From CAVQCX01 sp963711095 (GTDB lineage: Bacteria; Pseudomonadota; Gammaproteobacteria; Chromatiales; Chromatiaceae): a stretch of DNA of 64,000 nucleotides. Below, one piece after another: positions 17,408 through 26,116 of the stretch. The DNA is taken from contig CAVQCX010000038.1 of the NCBI GenBank assembly GCA_963711095.1, positions 340,151 through 404,150 of the forward strand, read 5' to 3'. Position numbers and translations under genes: made by a program. Each line of letters opens with the position of its first letter. The stretch's first letter is position 1. The notes beneath the pieces are model-generated. The model searched no databases, had not been told where the DNA came from, and saw only the letters and a program-made list of their open reading frames with translations.

Positions 17408-17654
17408 TTGAACCTAGAAGCGGCAGTTGAACGGCCGCCAGGGTGCGTGCGGCGTGGTGTCTGGCAAGGCATGACGAGGCGGAATAGTCATTCTATTCCA
17501 ACGAGTTATAACGCAGCCAGGCGCCGCGCGGTGCCCGCCCTGGTGGTCGTAGCGGCCATCACCCGATGGGTGAGTACCAAGTTTGTCCAGAACCATAGTC
17601 CAAGCAATCACTCGATCGCTACGCGAAGCGGTCAACTGCTGTTTCCAGGTTGAA
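17408..17654 (+). repeat. MITE-like dispersed repeat, copy A (about 247 bp)
   Basis: Imperfect terminal inverted repeats: AACCTAGAAGCGGCAGTTGA at 17411-17430 against the complement of 17632-17651, with 3 mismatches. The interior (for example the GGTGGTCGTAGCGGCCATCACCC stretch around 17542) recurs in copies B and C. No transposase. It lies just 17 bp upstream of the ATG of the hypothetical gene at 17672, so that gene's leader may start within or at the edge of the element. Confidence 0.85.
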
Positions 17655-17671
17655 TCTACGCAGGAGCTGTC

Positions 17672-18133
17672 ATGACCGAGGCCAACAGCCCGAACGAGCC
17701 CGACTGGGACACCCCCCTGGAGCTCTCTCTGACCCCAGCCCTGATCATCCATGCGCTGTTTCCGAGCGCCGAGAGCGTGCACACCGGTTGGCGTACCTGC
17801 GTCGACGCCGGTCTGGTGGTGTCCGACCTCTCCGCTATGGACGAGCGCACCGGCAATTATTGCCGCCTGGCCGAGCAGGAATTCGTCGAGGATGGCGAGG
17901 AGGAGGTGGTCTGGCACGATTGGGCCGTAGAGCTGCGCTTGGGCGAGCTGCTGATCGCCGGGCACTGGTACGTGCAGGCCAACGGGCCGGCCATGGAATG
18001 GGAGTGGTGCGCCCGGGAGGCCGAGTCCGCCTTCGACAAGGCCTGCGTGCTGCTCGGTCGCCGGGTGCGCCGCGCCATAGCGGTCGAAGAGCTGGGCATG
18101 CAGACCCCGCCTCCGAAGGGCCGGCATCATTGA
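17672..18133 (+). CDS. hypothetical protein, 153 aa
   Basis: Acidic protein (MTEANSPNEPDWDTPLELS...), with a core of alternating strands (HDWAVELRLGELLIAGHWYVQANG). AGGAG lies 6 bases upstream of ATG 17672. No family recognised. Directly downstream of repeat copy A. Confidence 0.65.
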   Translation: MTEANSPNEPDWDTPLELSLTPALIIHALFPSAESVHTGWRTCVDAGLVVSDLSAMDERTGNYCRLAEQEFVEDGEEEVVWHDWAVELRLGELLIAGHWYVQANGPAMEWEWCAREAESAFDKACVLLGRRVRRAIAVEELGMQTPPPKGRHH

Positions 18134-18148
18134 CCCGAGCACACAGCG

Positions 18149-18223
18149 ATGAGCGACAGCGACCAAGACCGACTGCGCAGCCATGTACGGGAGGCCTATG
18201 TCCAGGCGCGCCGGCCCGCCTGA
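18149..18223 (+). pseudogene. possible 24-codon gene remnant
   Basis: A short frame starting MSDSDQDRLRSHVREAYVQ resembles the first helix of a methyltransferase-type N-terminus (MSDxDxxxIRxxVRExY) but ends after 24 codons with a stop. There is no obvious ribosome binding site. It may be the stub of a deleted gene. Confidence 0.3.
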
Positions 18224-18235
18224 TCGGGCTGGCGC

Positions 18236-19783
18236 TCAGCCCTCGGGCGGGCGCGCGAGCCACTGCAGGGGCCAGAACGGACCGACCGGGGTGCGCACCC
18301 ACCAATTGCCGGTGGCCGCCCGCTCCGCGGGGCTGGTGAAGCGGTAGCGGTAGAGTGTCAGGCGCAGGTAGTGCGGCGGCTCGCCGGGCAAGGGGTTTTC
18401 CCCCAGCAGGGCGGTGACTGCCGGGGAGCCCTCCAGCAGGCGCCCGGCAAAACGCTCGAGCCAGTCGAGGCTCATCGGGTCCCGCTTCCAGACGAACCAG
18501 AGCATCCAGTCGAGCCGCGGCTGATGGGGGACCACGAACGGCGGGCGCCGCGCCGGGTCGCCGGGCTTGTACCTGAAGTTGTACTCCCGCCACTGCTTAC
18601 CATCGCGCGAGCCTTCGATGACGAGCTCCAAGCGCTCGGTGTTGATCACCGGAAAGACGTGATAGCGGTTGACCACCCGGGTGGCGCCGACTGGCCCGGC
18701 TACCGCGGCGGCCCAAGCCGGCGCTGGGCGCCTCGAGAGCAGCTCCCAGCCCTGCACGCTGCTCACGAAGACGATCAGGGCGCCAAGCAGCCCGAGCAGC
18801 AGGCCGCGGCGGCGGCTCGCCGGCGGTCCCGCTGCCTGGGTCCCGATGAAAGCCCAGAGCCGGCGCGGTAGCAGCCACGCGAGCGCCCGGTCGTCGAGCA
18901 GAAACAGGCAGAGCGTGATGGTGAGCAGGTTGAAGAAGTTGTGGTTGCTGGTGAGCAGGATCAGCACCTGGATCAGCAGCGTAGCGGCGGCCGCGAACAG
19001 CCGAAAGGGCCGCGGCAGGAACATCATGAAGGGCACCACCAGCTCGATGAACAGTGTGGCGCCCGCGCCGGTCTTGAGCATCCAGTGGGGCAGCTGCTGG
19101 ACGTACCAGGAGACGGGATTCGGCAGGGGCTGGGTCTCGAAGTAATAGTACAGGGCGGTCAGATGGGCCCAGCTGGGATCGCCGCTCACCAGTTTGGAGG
19201 CGCCCGAGAGAAATCGCACCCGGAACAACAGCCAGCGCAGCAGCCAGACGACCATCCGGGAGCGCCCCGGCACCAGGATGGCCAGAAAACCGGCCTCCAC
19301 GAGCAGATAGTCCCATTGGAAATTCATGAACACCTGCCCGGCGTGGAGCAGCGACAGGTACAGCAGAAAGGTCGCCACCAGGGAGAGTCTGGGCAGCCGG
19401 TTGAGGAACAGCAGGATCGCGAACGCGCAGCCGAGGATCGGGGCCGCCTGCAGCGCCAGATCGCTGGAATTCAGCCAGAATAGAGTCGGCAGGCGCCAGA
19501 AGCGCTCGGGACCCAGCTGGGTGCCCCAGTAGGCCAGGTCTTCAGACAGCGGCAGTATCCCCTGGCTGCCCACCAGGCCGAGGATCTGTACGCCGATGGA
19601 GGCGAAGGCGACCAGATAGATCAGCGCGAGCAGGCGCAGGAACAGCGCCGAGACGCGCCGGTATTCGGTGGCCTCCGAGGCCGCGAAGCATAGCGCGTGC
19701 GCCGTCGTCTCTGACAGCCAAAGAGCGAATGTGCGGGCCCCCGAGGCGAGGCCCGCTCGACGGACGGTGGCTGCGGCTGCCAT
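18236..19783 (-). CDS. lipase maturation factor family membrane protein
   Basis: 515 aa. Multiple transmembrane segments in the N-terminal two thirds (for example LFLRLLALIYLVAFASIG, LVATFLLYLSLLHAG, FLAILVPG), with the family's hallmark FQWDYLLVEAGFLA near residue 165 and SGASKLVSGDPSW near residue 205. The C-terminal part has WREYNFRYKPGDP and HQPRLDWMLWF, as in LMF1/LMF2 homologues. In animals LMF1 helps fold lipases in the ER; the bacterial role is unknown. The ATG at 19783 gives a long N-terminus; a later start near the first membrane helix is possible. Confidence 0.88.
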   Translation of the reverse strand: MAAAATVRRAGLASGARTFALWLSETTAHALCFAASEATEYRRVSALFLRLLALIYLVAFASIGVQILGLVGSQGILPLSEDLAYWGTQLGPERFWRLPTLFWLNSSDLALQAAPILGCAFAILLFLNRLPRLSLVATFLLYLSLLHAGQVFMNFQWDYLLVEAGFLAILVPGRSRMVVWLLRWLLFRVRFLSGASKLVSGDPSWAHLTALYYYFETQPLPNPVSWYVQQLPHWMLKTGAGATLFIELVVPFMMFLPRPFRLFAAAATLLIQVLILLTSNHNFFNLLTITLCLFLLDDRALAWLLPRRLWAFIGTQAAGPPASRRRGLLLGLLGALIVFVSSVQGWELLSRRPAPAWAAAVAGPVGATRVVNRYHVFPVINTERLELVIEGSRDGKQWREYNFRYKPGDPARRPPFVVPHQPRLDWMLWFVWKRDPMSLDWLERFAGRLLEGSPAVTALLGENPLPGEPPHYLRLTLYRYRFTSPAERAATGNWWVRTPVGPFWPLQWLARPPEG

Positions 19784-20097
19784 GGCGATGTCCCGCTGGT
19801 CTTTGGGCGAGCGCTTGGAAGTTCCCCGATGCTGATCGCAAGTCTAGCGTAGCGCACCCTGCGATCCGGACCTCGTGATCCGTCGGCAGCCGGCGCTGCA
19901 GAGACCGGACGGTTGCGGCGCAAAGGGCTGCCTCGGGGGCTCTCGCAAAGACGCAGCGCGGGCAGGGCGGAAGGCCGGGACGGAGGGCGTCCGATCGAGC
20001 GGCAGCGTCCCGCCTGGGTGTCGCCCGGTCGTCTGGCGCATCCCGGGCGGGCGCGATGGCGTAGAATAGCAGCGCCGTTCGCTGCGCGAGCCTACCC
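19784..20097. other. 314-bp intergenic region, nothing recognised
   Basis: Divergent spacer between the LMF-family gene and the O-methyltransferase. Overlapping frames on both strands are low-complexity Arg/Ala-rich and look like GC-rich shadows. Promoters for both flanking genes are expected but not identifiable. Confidence 0.4.
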
Positions 20098-20760
20098 ATG
20101 TCCAACCGGACGATCACCCTCGACGACCGTCTCTACGCCTATCTGATCGACCACTCGCTACGCGAGACACCGGCGCTGCGCGGGCTGCGCGAGCTCACCC
20201 TCGGTCATCCGCACGCGCACATGCAGATCGCCCCGGAGCAGGGCCAGTTGATCGCGCTGTTGGTCGAGCTGCTGGGGGCCCGCCGGGCGATCGAGATCGG
20301 GACCTTCACCGGATACAGCGCACTCTGGATCGCCTCGGCCCTGCCCGCCGACGGCTGCCTGATCTGCTGCGACCTGAGCGAGGAATGGACCGCCATCGGC
20401 ATCCCTTTCTGGGAGCAAGCCGGGGTGCGCGGGCGCATCGACCTGCGCATAGGTCCGGCGCTGGAGACCCTGGACCTGCTGCTGCGGGAGGGCGCGGCGG
20501 GTAGCTTCGATCTGGCCTTCGTCGACGCAGACAAAACCGTCTATGCGGCATACTACGAGCGCTGCCTGGAGCTGTTGCGCCCCGGCGGTCTTTTGCTGTT
20601 CGATAACAGCCTCTGGGGCGGCTCGGTGGCGGACCCGGCCGACCAGTCAGAGGACACCCGGGCGATCCGGGCCGTCAATGAGCGGCTGCACCGTGACGCG
20701 CGCGTCGGGCTTAGCCTGGTGCCCATCGGTGACGGCCTGACCCTGGCGCGCAAGCGCTGA
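20098..20760 (+). CDS. O-methyltransferase (caffeoyl-CoA/catechol type)
   Basis: 220 aa. The fold markers are IEIGTFTGYSALWIASALP (SAM motif I, near residue 65), LICCDLSEEW, DLAFVDADKTVYAAYYE (metal-binding DADK) and LLLFDNSLWGG. These are diagnostic for class I, Mg-dependent O-methyltransferases acting on vicinal-hydroxyl aromatic substrates. Substrate unknown. ATG at 20098. Confidence 0.88.
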   Translation: MSNRTITLDDRLYAYLIDHSLRETPALRGLRELTLGHPHAHMQIAPEQGQLIALLVELLGARRAIEIGTFTGYSALWIASALPADGCLICCDLSEEWTAIGIPFWEQAGVRGRIDLRIGPALETLDLLLREGAAGSFDLAFVDADKTVYAAYYERCLELLRPGGLLLFDNSLWGGSVADPADQSEDTRAIRAVNERLHRDARVGLSLVPIGDGLTLARKR

Positions 20761-20843
20761 GCCGCGGTCGTGTCGTCCCGGTCTTGGCGCAATCGGTGCC
20801 GGCGGGCCGTGCCGCGAGGCGCTGCCGCCTGCGGGCTGCGCCG

Positions 20844-21764
20844 GTGAGTGCGCCCCTGGACCCGCTTCGGCGGGCGCGCCTGCTCGGTCTCGCGACCCGT
20901 GCCTCGGTCGCCACCGCCAGCCTGCTGATCGCCGGCAAGCTCGCTGCTTGGCTGCTCACCGGCTCGGTGAGCCTGCTGGCCTCGTTGGTCGACTCGCTCA
21001 TGGACGTCCTTGCGTCGACCATCAACCTGTTTGCCGTGCGCTATTCCCTGCGTCCGGCCGATGAGGAGCACCGCTTCGGCCACGGCAAGGCGGAGGCCTT
21101 GGCCGGCCTGGGCCAGGCGACCTTCATCGCGGGCTCGGCAGTGTTTCTCAGCCTCCAGGCGCTCGATCGGCTGATGCACCCGCAGCCGATCGTCGACGCG
21201 GCGGTCGGCATCGGTGTGATGGTGTTTGCGATCCTGGCGACCCTCGGTCTGCTCGCCGTGCAGCGCTATGTCATTCGCCGCACCGGCTCGACTGCAATCA
21301 AGGCGGACTCGCTGCATTACTTCACCGATCTGGTCACCAATCTGAGCATCATCGTGGCGCTGGCGCTGTCTTCCCTGGGATGGTCGGGTTTGGACCCCCT
21401 GTTCGCGCTCGCCATAGCCGCCTACATCCTTTACAGCGCAGCGCAGATCGGCCGAGATGCGATCGCACTGCTCATGGATCGGGAGCTCCCTGCGGAGGTG
21501 CGCCAGCGCATCGTGGAGCTCGCCTACCGGCCTCCGGAGGTGCGCGGCGTGCACGACCTTCGCACGCGTCAGGCTGGCCACATCTATTTCGTGCAGGTAC
21601 ACCTGGAGCTCGACGACGAGCTGTCGCTGACCCGGGCCCATGCGGTGGCCGACTCGGTGGAGTTGGCTGTGCTGCGGGAGTTTCCGGGCAGCGAGGTGAT
21701 CGTGCATCAGGACCCGGTGGGGCTGGTCGATCGCGCCAAGGTCAGTGTCGAGCCGCGACCCTGA
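20844..21764 (+). CDS. fieF: cation diffusion facilitator (FieF-like metal exporter)
   Basis: About 306 aa from GTG 20844 (the frame opens at 20784). The CDF family marks are LLASLVDSLMDVLASTINLFAVRYS (membrane helix 2 with the D-x3-D metal site), FGHGKAEALAGL, and a second site ALKADSLHYFTDL-like (KADSLHYFTDLVTN) in helix 5. The cytoplasmic C-terminal domain (VHDLRTRQAGHIYFVQVHLELD) is normal. It exports divalent metals (Fe2+/Zn2+) from cytoplasm to periplasm by proton antiport. Start codon uncertain. Confidence 0.9.
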   Translation: MSAPLDPLRRARLLGLATRASVATASLLIAGKLAAWLLTGSVSLLASLVDSLMDVLASTINLFAVRYSLRPADEEHRFGHGKAEALAGLGQATFIAGSAVFLSLQALDRLMHPQPIVDAAVGIGVMVFAILATLGLLAVQRYVIRRTGSTAIKADSLHYFTDLVTNLSIIVALALSSLGWSGLDPLFALAIAAYILYSAAQIGRDAIALLMDRELPAEVRQRIVELAYRPPEVRGVHDLRTRQAGHIYFVQVHLELDDELSLTRAHAVADSVELAVLREFPGSEVIVHQDPVGLVDRAKVSVEPRP

Positions 21765-21864
21765 GGTCCGGCGGGCGGCGCTGCCAAAGCCCGGGCATCG
21801 CAGCGGCGGCGTCAGGGAGCTGACATCCGGGAAATATCCTCGTGCCCCGCCTCGGGGCGATCGG

Positions 21865-22494
21865 CTAGCCGGGGCGTCCGGCGTTGTGTCGACGAGCCGC
21901 TAGGCGCTTTTTCATCGCCTCGCACAGGCGCGCGTCCTTGACCATGAAATGGCCGCCCGCGTGCACGAATCCGTGTCGGGTGTAGAAACCCTCAACTCGG
22001 GCAAGGTCTTCCGGCGGTGCCGGGCGGCCCAGCTCCTCGGCCAACGGAAACGCCTTGAGCGCGACCAGGCAGTCGTTGATGTCGATGATGCCCCCCATAC
22101 GCCGCAGCAGACCCGAGCCTATCCCCTGGCCGCGGTGGGCGGGATCGACCCGCAGCTCGGCGATATAGACGATGCAGGCGCACTCGATCCGCTCGATGTC
22201 GTCGATCTGGGAAAACGGCAGCAGGCAGGCGCGATCGGCGAGGACCTTCTCGGCGAAGTCCGCGATCTCGGGGCTCACCGACTGGAACAGCAGCTCCGGA
22301 TCGATCTGGTCTTGCTGGGCCGATGCCAGATCCATGCGCTGCCCGCGGATCTGCGCCACGCCCAGGTCCGCGGCACGCTCCTCGTCCCAGGTGCGCGCCG
22401 TCCCCTCGAAGTGCAGCACGTACTGACCGAGCTGCTCGTCTGGATCCGGGCGCAGCGAGAATTCGATCTCAATGTCCTGACCCGGCTCGTTCAT
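21865..22494 (-). CDS. GNAT family N-acetyltransferase
   Basis: 209 aa. The acetyl-CoA loop IAELRVDPAHRGQGIGSGLLRRM (residues about 112-134) is a textbook GNAT motif A, and a C-terminal VEGFYTRHGFVHAGG stretch is motif B. The first 100 residues are acidic and variable. Substrate unknown. ATG at 22494. Confidence 0.85.
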   Translation of the reverse strand: MNEPGQDIEIEFSLRPDPDEQLGQYVLHFEGTARTWDEERAADLGVAQIRGQRMDLASAQQDQIDPELLFQSVSPEIADFAEKVLADRACLLPFSQIDDIERIECACIVYIAELRVDPAHRGQGIGSGLLRRMGGIIDINDCLVALKAFPLAEELGRPAPPEDLARVEGFYTRHGFVHAGGHFMVKDARLCEAMKKRLAARRHNAGRPG

Positions 22495-22650
22495 GGCGGC
22501 GGGCCCTCGCCCAATCCGGCCCGGTCGGGGTGTCGGCAGATCAAGCTCAGCCCGCGTCGCCCACCAGTTCTCGTCGCGAGCGCTGCGAAGCGCTCGGGCG
22601 CGTAGGCGCAGTTTGAGAGCCGGTCGCGCATCTGTGCCGCGCCGGTGCGC

Positions 22651-23325
22651 CTAATCGTCGTAGGGGGACGTCGGCTCCAGGTCCTCGTAGTAGCCGCCGG
22701 GCTGCTCCTGGTAGTACCGGCCTGTCGGGTCCTGGTAGAAAGCCTCGTCGGATCCCCCGTAATAGCCCGGCCCGCTGGTGTACGGCAGGTTGTATGTCTC
22801 GCCCGTGTACGGGTTGCCGTAATAGGCGTTGCCGCGGATCGCTTGGTTGTCATAGTTGTCCAGCGTCTGGTCCATGGTCTGGGAATTGTTCCACCAGCCC
22901 TGGTTGTAACTGTCGTAGCCCTGCTGCAGGGACTGGTTGGCCTGCTGCAGGGCCCGGAAATTCTGCTGCTGTTGCTGCAGGGCAGGCCCGGCATTGGTGC
23001 CCCCGGCGGTCATCATGTGGTAGTACACGAACTGCTCGAAGCTGATCTGGGCCCCGGTGGTCTGGAGGTACTGTTGGTACTCTTGCCGCAGCTGCGGTCC
23101 GTAGGCCTGGATGTAGGACTGCATCAGCTGCTGCTGCTGGGCGTAGGTGTTCGCCATCATGCCGTTCAGCTGGTTGTTGAACTGCTGATCCGTGGCCATG
23201 TTCTGCATGACCAGGTTGCTCAGGTCCCAGGCGCCGGCGGTGCTGACACCGCCGCTGAGCAGGATGGTCAGAGCCCAAGGCAGGGCGCGACGTACTGAAA
23301 CATGGGCGAGGCATCTGGGGCTCAT
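22651..23325 (-). CDS. exported Gln/Tyr/Asn-rich protein
   Basis: 224 aa with a signal peptide (LPWALTILLSGGVSTAGA). The mature protein is very rich in Q, Y, N and G, with polyglutamine-like runs (QQQQL, LQQQQQNF) and a C-terminal Tyr/Pro/Gly tail (GPGYYGGSDEAFYQDP, QEQPGGYYEDLEP). This composition is usual for self-assembling or surface matrix proteins; no enzymatic motif. Function unknown. It follows the decayed DUF4124 gene by 105 bp on the same strand. Confidence 0.75.
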   Translation of the reverse strand: MSPRCLAHVSVRRALPWALTILLSGGVSTAGAWDLSNLVMQNMATDQQFNNQLNGMMANTYAQQQQLMQSYIQAYGPQLRQEYQQYLQTTGAQISFEQFVYYHMMTAGGTNAGPALQQQQQNFRALQQANQSLQQGYDSYNQGWWNNSQTMDQTLDNYDNQAIRGNAYYGNPYTGETYNLPYTSGPGYYGGSDEAFYQDPTGRYYQEQPGGYYEDLEPTSPYDD

Positions 23326-23429
23326 GGGTGCTCTCCGGGCCGTGTCGATCGAAAGGCATGGTGTCTTGGCAGAATGAGAGACATGATAGCTCGCCCGCCC
23401 CCCGGCAGGGCCCCGGTTGCCCAGAGACG

Positions 23430-24106
23430 TTATGGGCAGGCTCCACGCAGCCTGGCCTGGGCAAAATCCGCAGGTGACCGGATGTTGTCAAGATTGATAT
23501 GGGACTGCACGGTCTGCAGATGAACGCCCAACGGCAGGCCCTTGGCGCTGTCGCGGTATAACGTAGACCTTGGCTTGATAGTTCCAGCACTTGAGGCCCT
23601 TGAGCTTCCCTGAAGCTATACGTATCTCCTGCTCACCTGCTTGCGTCTGTTTGCCTACGACGAGCGGGTGTCCGGGGTCTCCCGGATTATCGAAGTCAGC
23701 TTCGAGATAGGCCCCAGGCGGCAGATCCGGCGCCGCGCTGAGCACCAACGTGTACTGTGCTCGTCAGGTCGTTGGGATTGACGGTAATTCTCGCCGATTG
23801 GGTGACGAGATATCTGGACGATGTATTGACCGGCAGCGGTCCGAGATCCTCGATGGCCGCCGACTGGCCGGATGCCGGCGGTTCGTCCGAGGACGGCGCG
23901 GGCGGGCCACCGGGCGCTTGCGATGGCTCTGCCTGTGGCGGGGAGGCGGCCGGTCAGATGTGGATCATCTCGGCGCTGGACGGCTGCGGCGGCAAATTGG
24001 AGGAGTAATGGATGTTCCCCGCTACGTCAGTCCATTTGTAGACGGCCCCGAACGTGGGGGCGGCGAGAGCGCCGACGATCACGGCAAGCAGCGAGAGCTT
24101 TCTCAT
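23430..24106 (-). pseudogene. decayed DUF4124-domain gene
   Basis: From ATG 24106: a signal peptide (MRKLSLLAVIVGALAA) and the DUF4124 signature VYKWTDVAGNIHYS. A TGA at 23954-23956 then stops the frame, although the same frame continues with a coherent Pro/Ser linker and YLVTQSARITVNPNDL. Near 23750 the frame must shift to continue with VLSAAPDLPPGAYLEADFD...KVYVI, and near 23565 again to give LPLGVHLQTVQSHINLDNI and a stop at 23430. One nonsense and two frameshifts make this a decayed gene for a periplasmic protein. Confidence 0.8.
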
Positions 24107-24136
24107 GGCTAGCTCCCGGTTCTGCACTTGCGGGTA

Positions 24137-24583
24137 TCACAGCCTCGCTTGTTGAGCGAGCGCCGAATCGAACTGGGTCAATGTTGCAGGCTGTGGCACC
24201 TGGCTGCCGGATCGCGGGGTCTGCGCGTGCTTGGGGTCAGTGCCGCCAGCTCGATCTCGAGGGCACTCTTCGCCGATGTCCCGGCCGGCAGTGACGGGTA
24301 ACCAGTCCGGTCCGTACAACAACCGCGTACCCGCAGCGCGAGCATACTCGCTCCCCGGTGTTGTCGCGCCCATTTCGAAGCGGATTTCGAGACCGAGATC
24401 CCATCGATGCAACTGCGAGGCGGTCAGAATGGCCGCTGCCCGTCGCACGCCGGGTGTCGGAGCTAGCGGCGGGCGGGCGGGCGGTGCGGTGCCGGGTGCC
24501 AGGGTCGAGCGTGGGGCGAATCGTTCGGCGATGCCCTCCTGCGCTCGGGCGAATGCGTGGTCGTCCTGAGCGACGGATCGCAC
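24137..24583 (-). CDS. doubtful hypothetical frame, 148 aa
   Basis: An open frame ends 30 bp upstream of the DUF4124 pseudogene on the same strand. Its middle (LTASQLHRWDLGLEIRFEMG) looks protein-like, but there is no good ribosome binding site and no family resemblance. It may be another decayed gene or chance in GC-rich DNA. Confidence 0.25.
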   Translation of the reverse strand: MRSVAQDDHAFARAQEGIAERFAPRSTLAPGTAPPARPPLAPTPGVRRAAAILTASQLHRWDLGLEIRFEMGATTPGSEYARAAGTRLLYGPDWLPVTAGRDIGEECPRDRAGGTDPKHAQTPRSGSQVPQPATLTQFDSALAQQARL

Positions 24584-24895
24584 CGGGCTCGGCCCATCCC
24601 CGGGCCGGGCGTTGTTGTTTCGTGCGGCAACGCGGCGTCTATACTGTTTTCAAGCCCCGAGGGACCCGATCGGCGGCCGTCGAGGGCAAGCGACCGGACC
24701 GGGGTCACCCTCGCCGCGGCCAACCGCCCGGTGAGACGGCGCAAGTGTTTTTTACGTATGCGCCCCTCCCGGGCAACGGCCGCATCTAGGCGGAGCGAGG
24801 CGACGGCTAAAGATGTTTCCGAAGTTTGGCTCGTATCCGCACCACACGTGCTCTGCCCCAGGGTACACAATATCCATCAAGCCAGGAGCGTGGCT
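24584..24895. other. 312-bp region upstream of the RcnB-like gene
   Basis: Nothing recognisable beyond an upstream open extension of the RcnB-like frame, which lacks a start signal. It presumably carries that gene's promoter. Confidence 0.35.
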
Positions 24896-26116
24896 ATGAA
24901 AAGGCTCGTCAATCTCAGTGTCCTGCTTGGCTCGGCCGCAAGCATGTGTTTGAGCGCGGGTCCGGTCGTTGCCGGTCCCGAGTCCGCGCCGCGCATGCAG
25001 ATTGCCGCGGACTACCAACCTCCGGACCAGCAGCGGGACTATGACCGGCACCATCAATCGACGCCGAGGTCCGGCGGCAGCCATGGTCCGAGTGGCGCCG
25101 GCTCCGGGCCTGGCACCGGCGGTTATCGCTCCAGCGGCGGCTCGGCTCCGGGGTCGTTTTCGGGTGGCCATGGGCCCAGCGGCGGCGGCAGCCCGGGATC
25201 GTTCGGCACCACCCATGGGCCCAGCGGCGGCGGCAGCCCGGGATCGTTCGGCACCACCCATGGACCCAGCGGCGGCAGCAGCCCGGGATCGTTCGGGACC
25301 ACCCGCGGACCCAGCGGCGGCAGGAGCCCGGGATCGTTCGGCACCACCCATGGACCCAGCGGCGGCGGCAGCCCGGGATCGTTCGGCACCACCCATGGAC
25401 CCAGCGGCGGCAGCAGCCCGGGATCGTTCGGGACCACCCGCGGACCCAGCGGCGGCAGGAGCCCGGGATCGTTCGGCACCACCCATGGACCCAGCGGCGG
25501 CAGCCCGGGATCGTTCGGGACCACCCGCGGACCCAGCGGCGGTGGCGCTCCAGGGCCGGCGATTTGGGGCTCGGGCCCCAGCCCCGGCGATCATGGCCAT
25601 GGCGATCATGGAACCGGTGGATATGACCGCGATCATGGCCATGGAGATCATGGAACCGGTGGATATGACCGCGATCATGACCGTGGAGACCATGGACCCG
25701 GTGGATATGACCGCGACCGCGGCTATGGCGATCACAAGCCCGGTGGCAATGAGCATCATGGCGACCACGACCGTTACGATTGGGGTGCCTACCGGCCGGG
25801 TCACCGCCCGCCCGAATGGGAGCATTACAGGCACCAGTTCGATCCCAAAGCGTATGCGCACAGCCGGCGCGCCGAGCATCGGTACCACGGACATCCCTAT
25901 GCCTGGCCGAATGGATGGCATTACCGCCGGTGGGGCTATGGCGACTATCTGCCGGGCGTGCTCTGGGCTCGGCAATATTGGCTGAACGATTACTGGCGGT
26001 TCGGGCTGTTCAATCCGCCATATGGCTACGTATGGGTCCGGTACGGGAACGACGTGCTATTGATAGACGTGGAGAATGGCCGGGTTCTCAGTATAGTCAA
26101 TGACCTGTTCGACTGA
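24896..26116 (+). CDS. exported RcnB-like protein with long tandem-repeat region
   Basis: 406 aa. The ATG at 24896 has AGGAG 8 bases upstream and opens a signal peptide (LVNLSVLLGSAASMCLSAGPVVA). Residues about 60-220 are Gly/Ser/Pro-rich repeats with the 15-residue unit SPGSFGTTHGPSGGG. Residues about 232-287 are four 14-residue His/Asp/Gly repeats (GDHGTGGYDRDHGH), likely metal-binding. The C-terminal about 110 residues (WRRGYGDYLPGVLW-like, YWLNDYWRFGLFNPPYGYVWVRYGNDVLLIDVENGRVL) match the RcnB domain of periplasmic Ni/Co-homeostasis proteins. Likely periplasmic or surface-exposed; metal handling is inference from His content and domain. Confidence 0.82.
   Translation: MKRLVNLSVLLGSAASMCLSAGPVVAGPESAPRMQIAADYQPPDQQRDYDRHHQSTPRSGGSHGPSGAGSGPGTGGYRSSGGSAPGSFSGGHGPSGGGSPGSFGTTHGPSGGGSPGSFGTTHGPSGGSSPGSFGTTRGPSGGRSPGSFGTTHGPSGGGSPGSFGTTHGPSGGSSPGSFGTTRGPSGGRSPGSFGTTHGPSGGSPGSFGTTRGPSGGGAPGPAIWGSGPSPGDHGHGDHGTGGYDRDHGHGDHGTGGYDRDHDRGDHGPGGYDRDRGYGDHKPGGNEHHGDHDRYDWGAYRPGHRPPEWEHYRHQFDPKAYAHSRRAEHRYHGHPYAWPNGWHYRRWGYGDYLPGVLWARQYWLNDYWRFGLFNPPYGYVWVRYGNDVLLIDVENGRVLSIVNDLFD
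25190..25546 (+). repeat. 45-bp tandem repeat array with 135-bp higher-order period
   Basis: Eight consecutive units starting at 25190, 25235, 25280, 25325, 25370, 25415, 25460 (this one 42 bp) and 25502. The variant residues cycle HGPSGGG, HGPSGGS, RGPSGGR and repeat, so three units form a 135-bp block duplicated once. Confidence 0.9.
25589..25756 (+). repeat. 42-bp His-codon-rich tandem repeats
   Basis: Four units of 42 bp (25589, 25631, 25673, 25715); the first two are nearly identical and the last two progressively diverged. They encode the His/Asp/Gly repeats of the RcnB-like protein. Confidence 0.85.
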
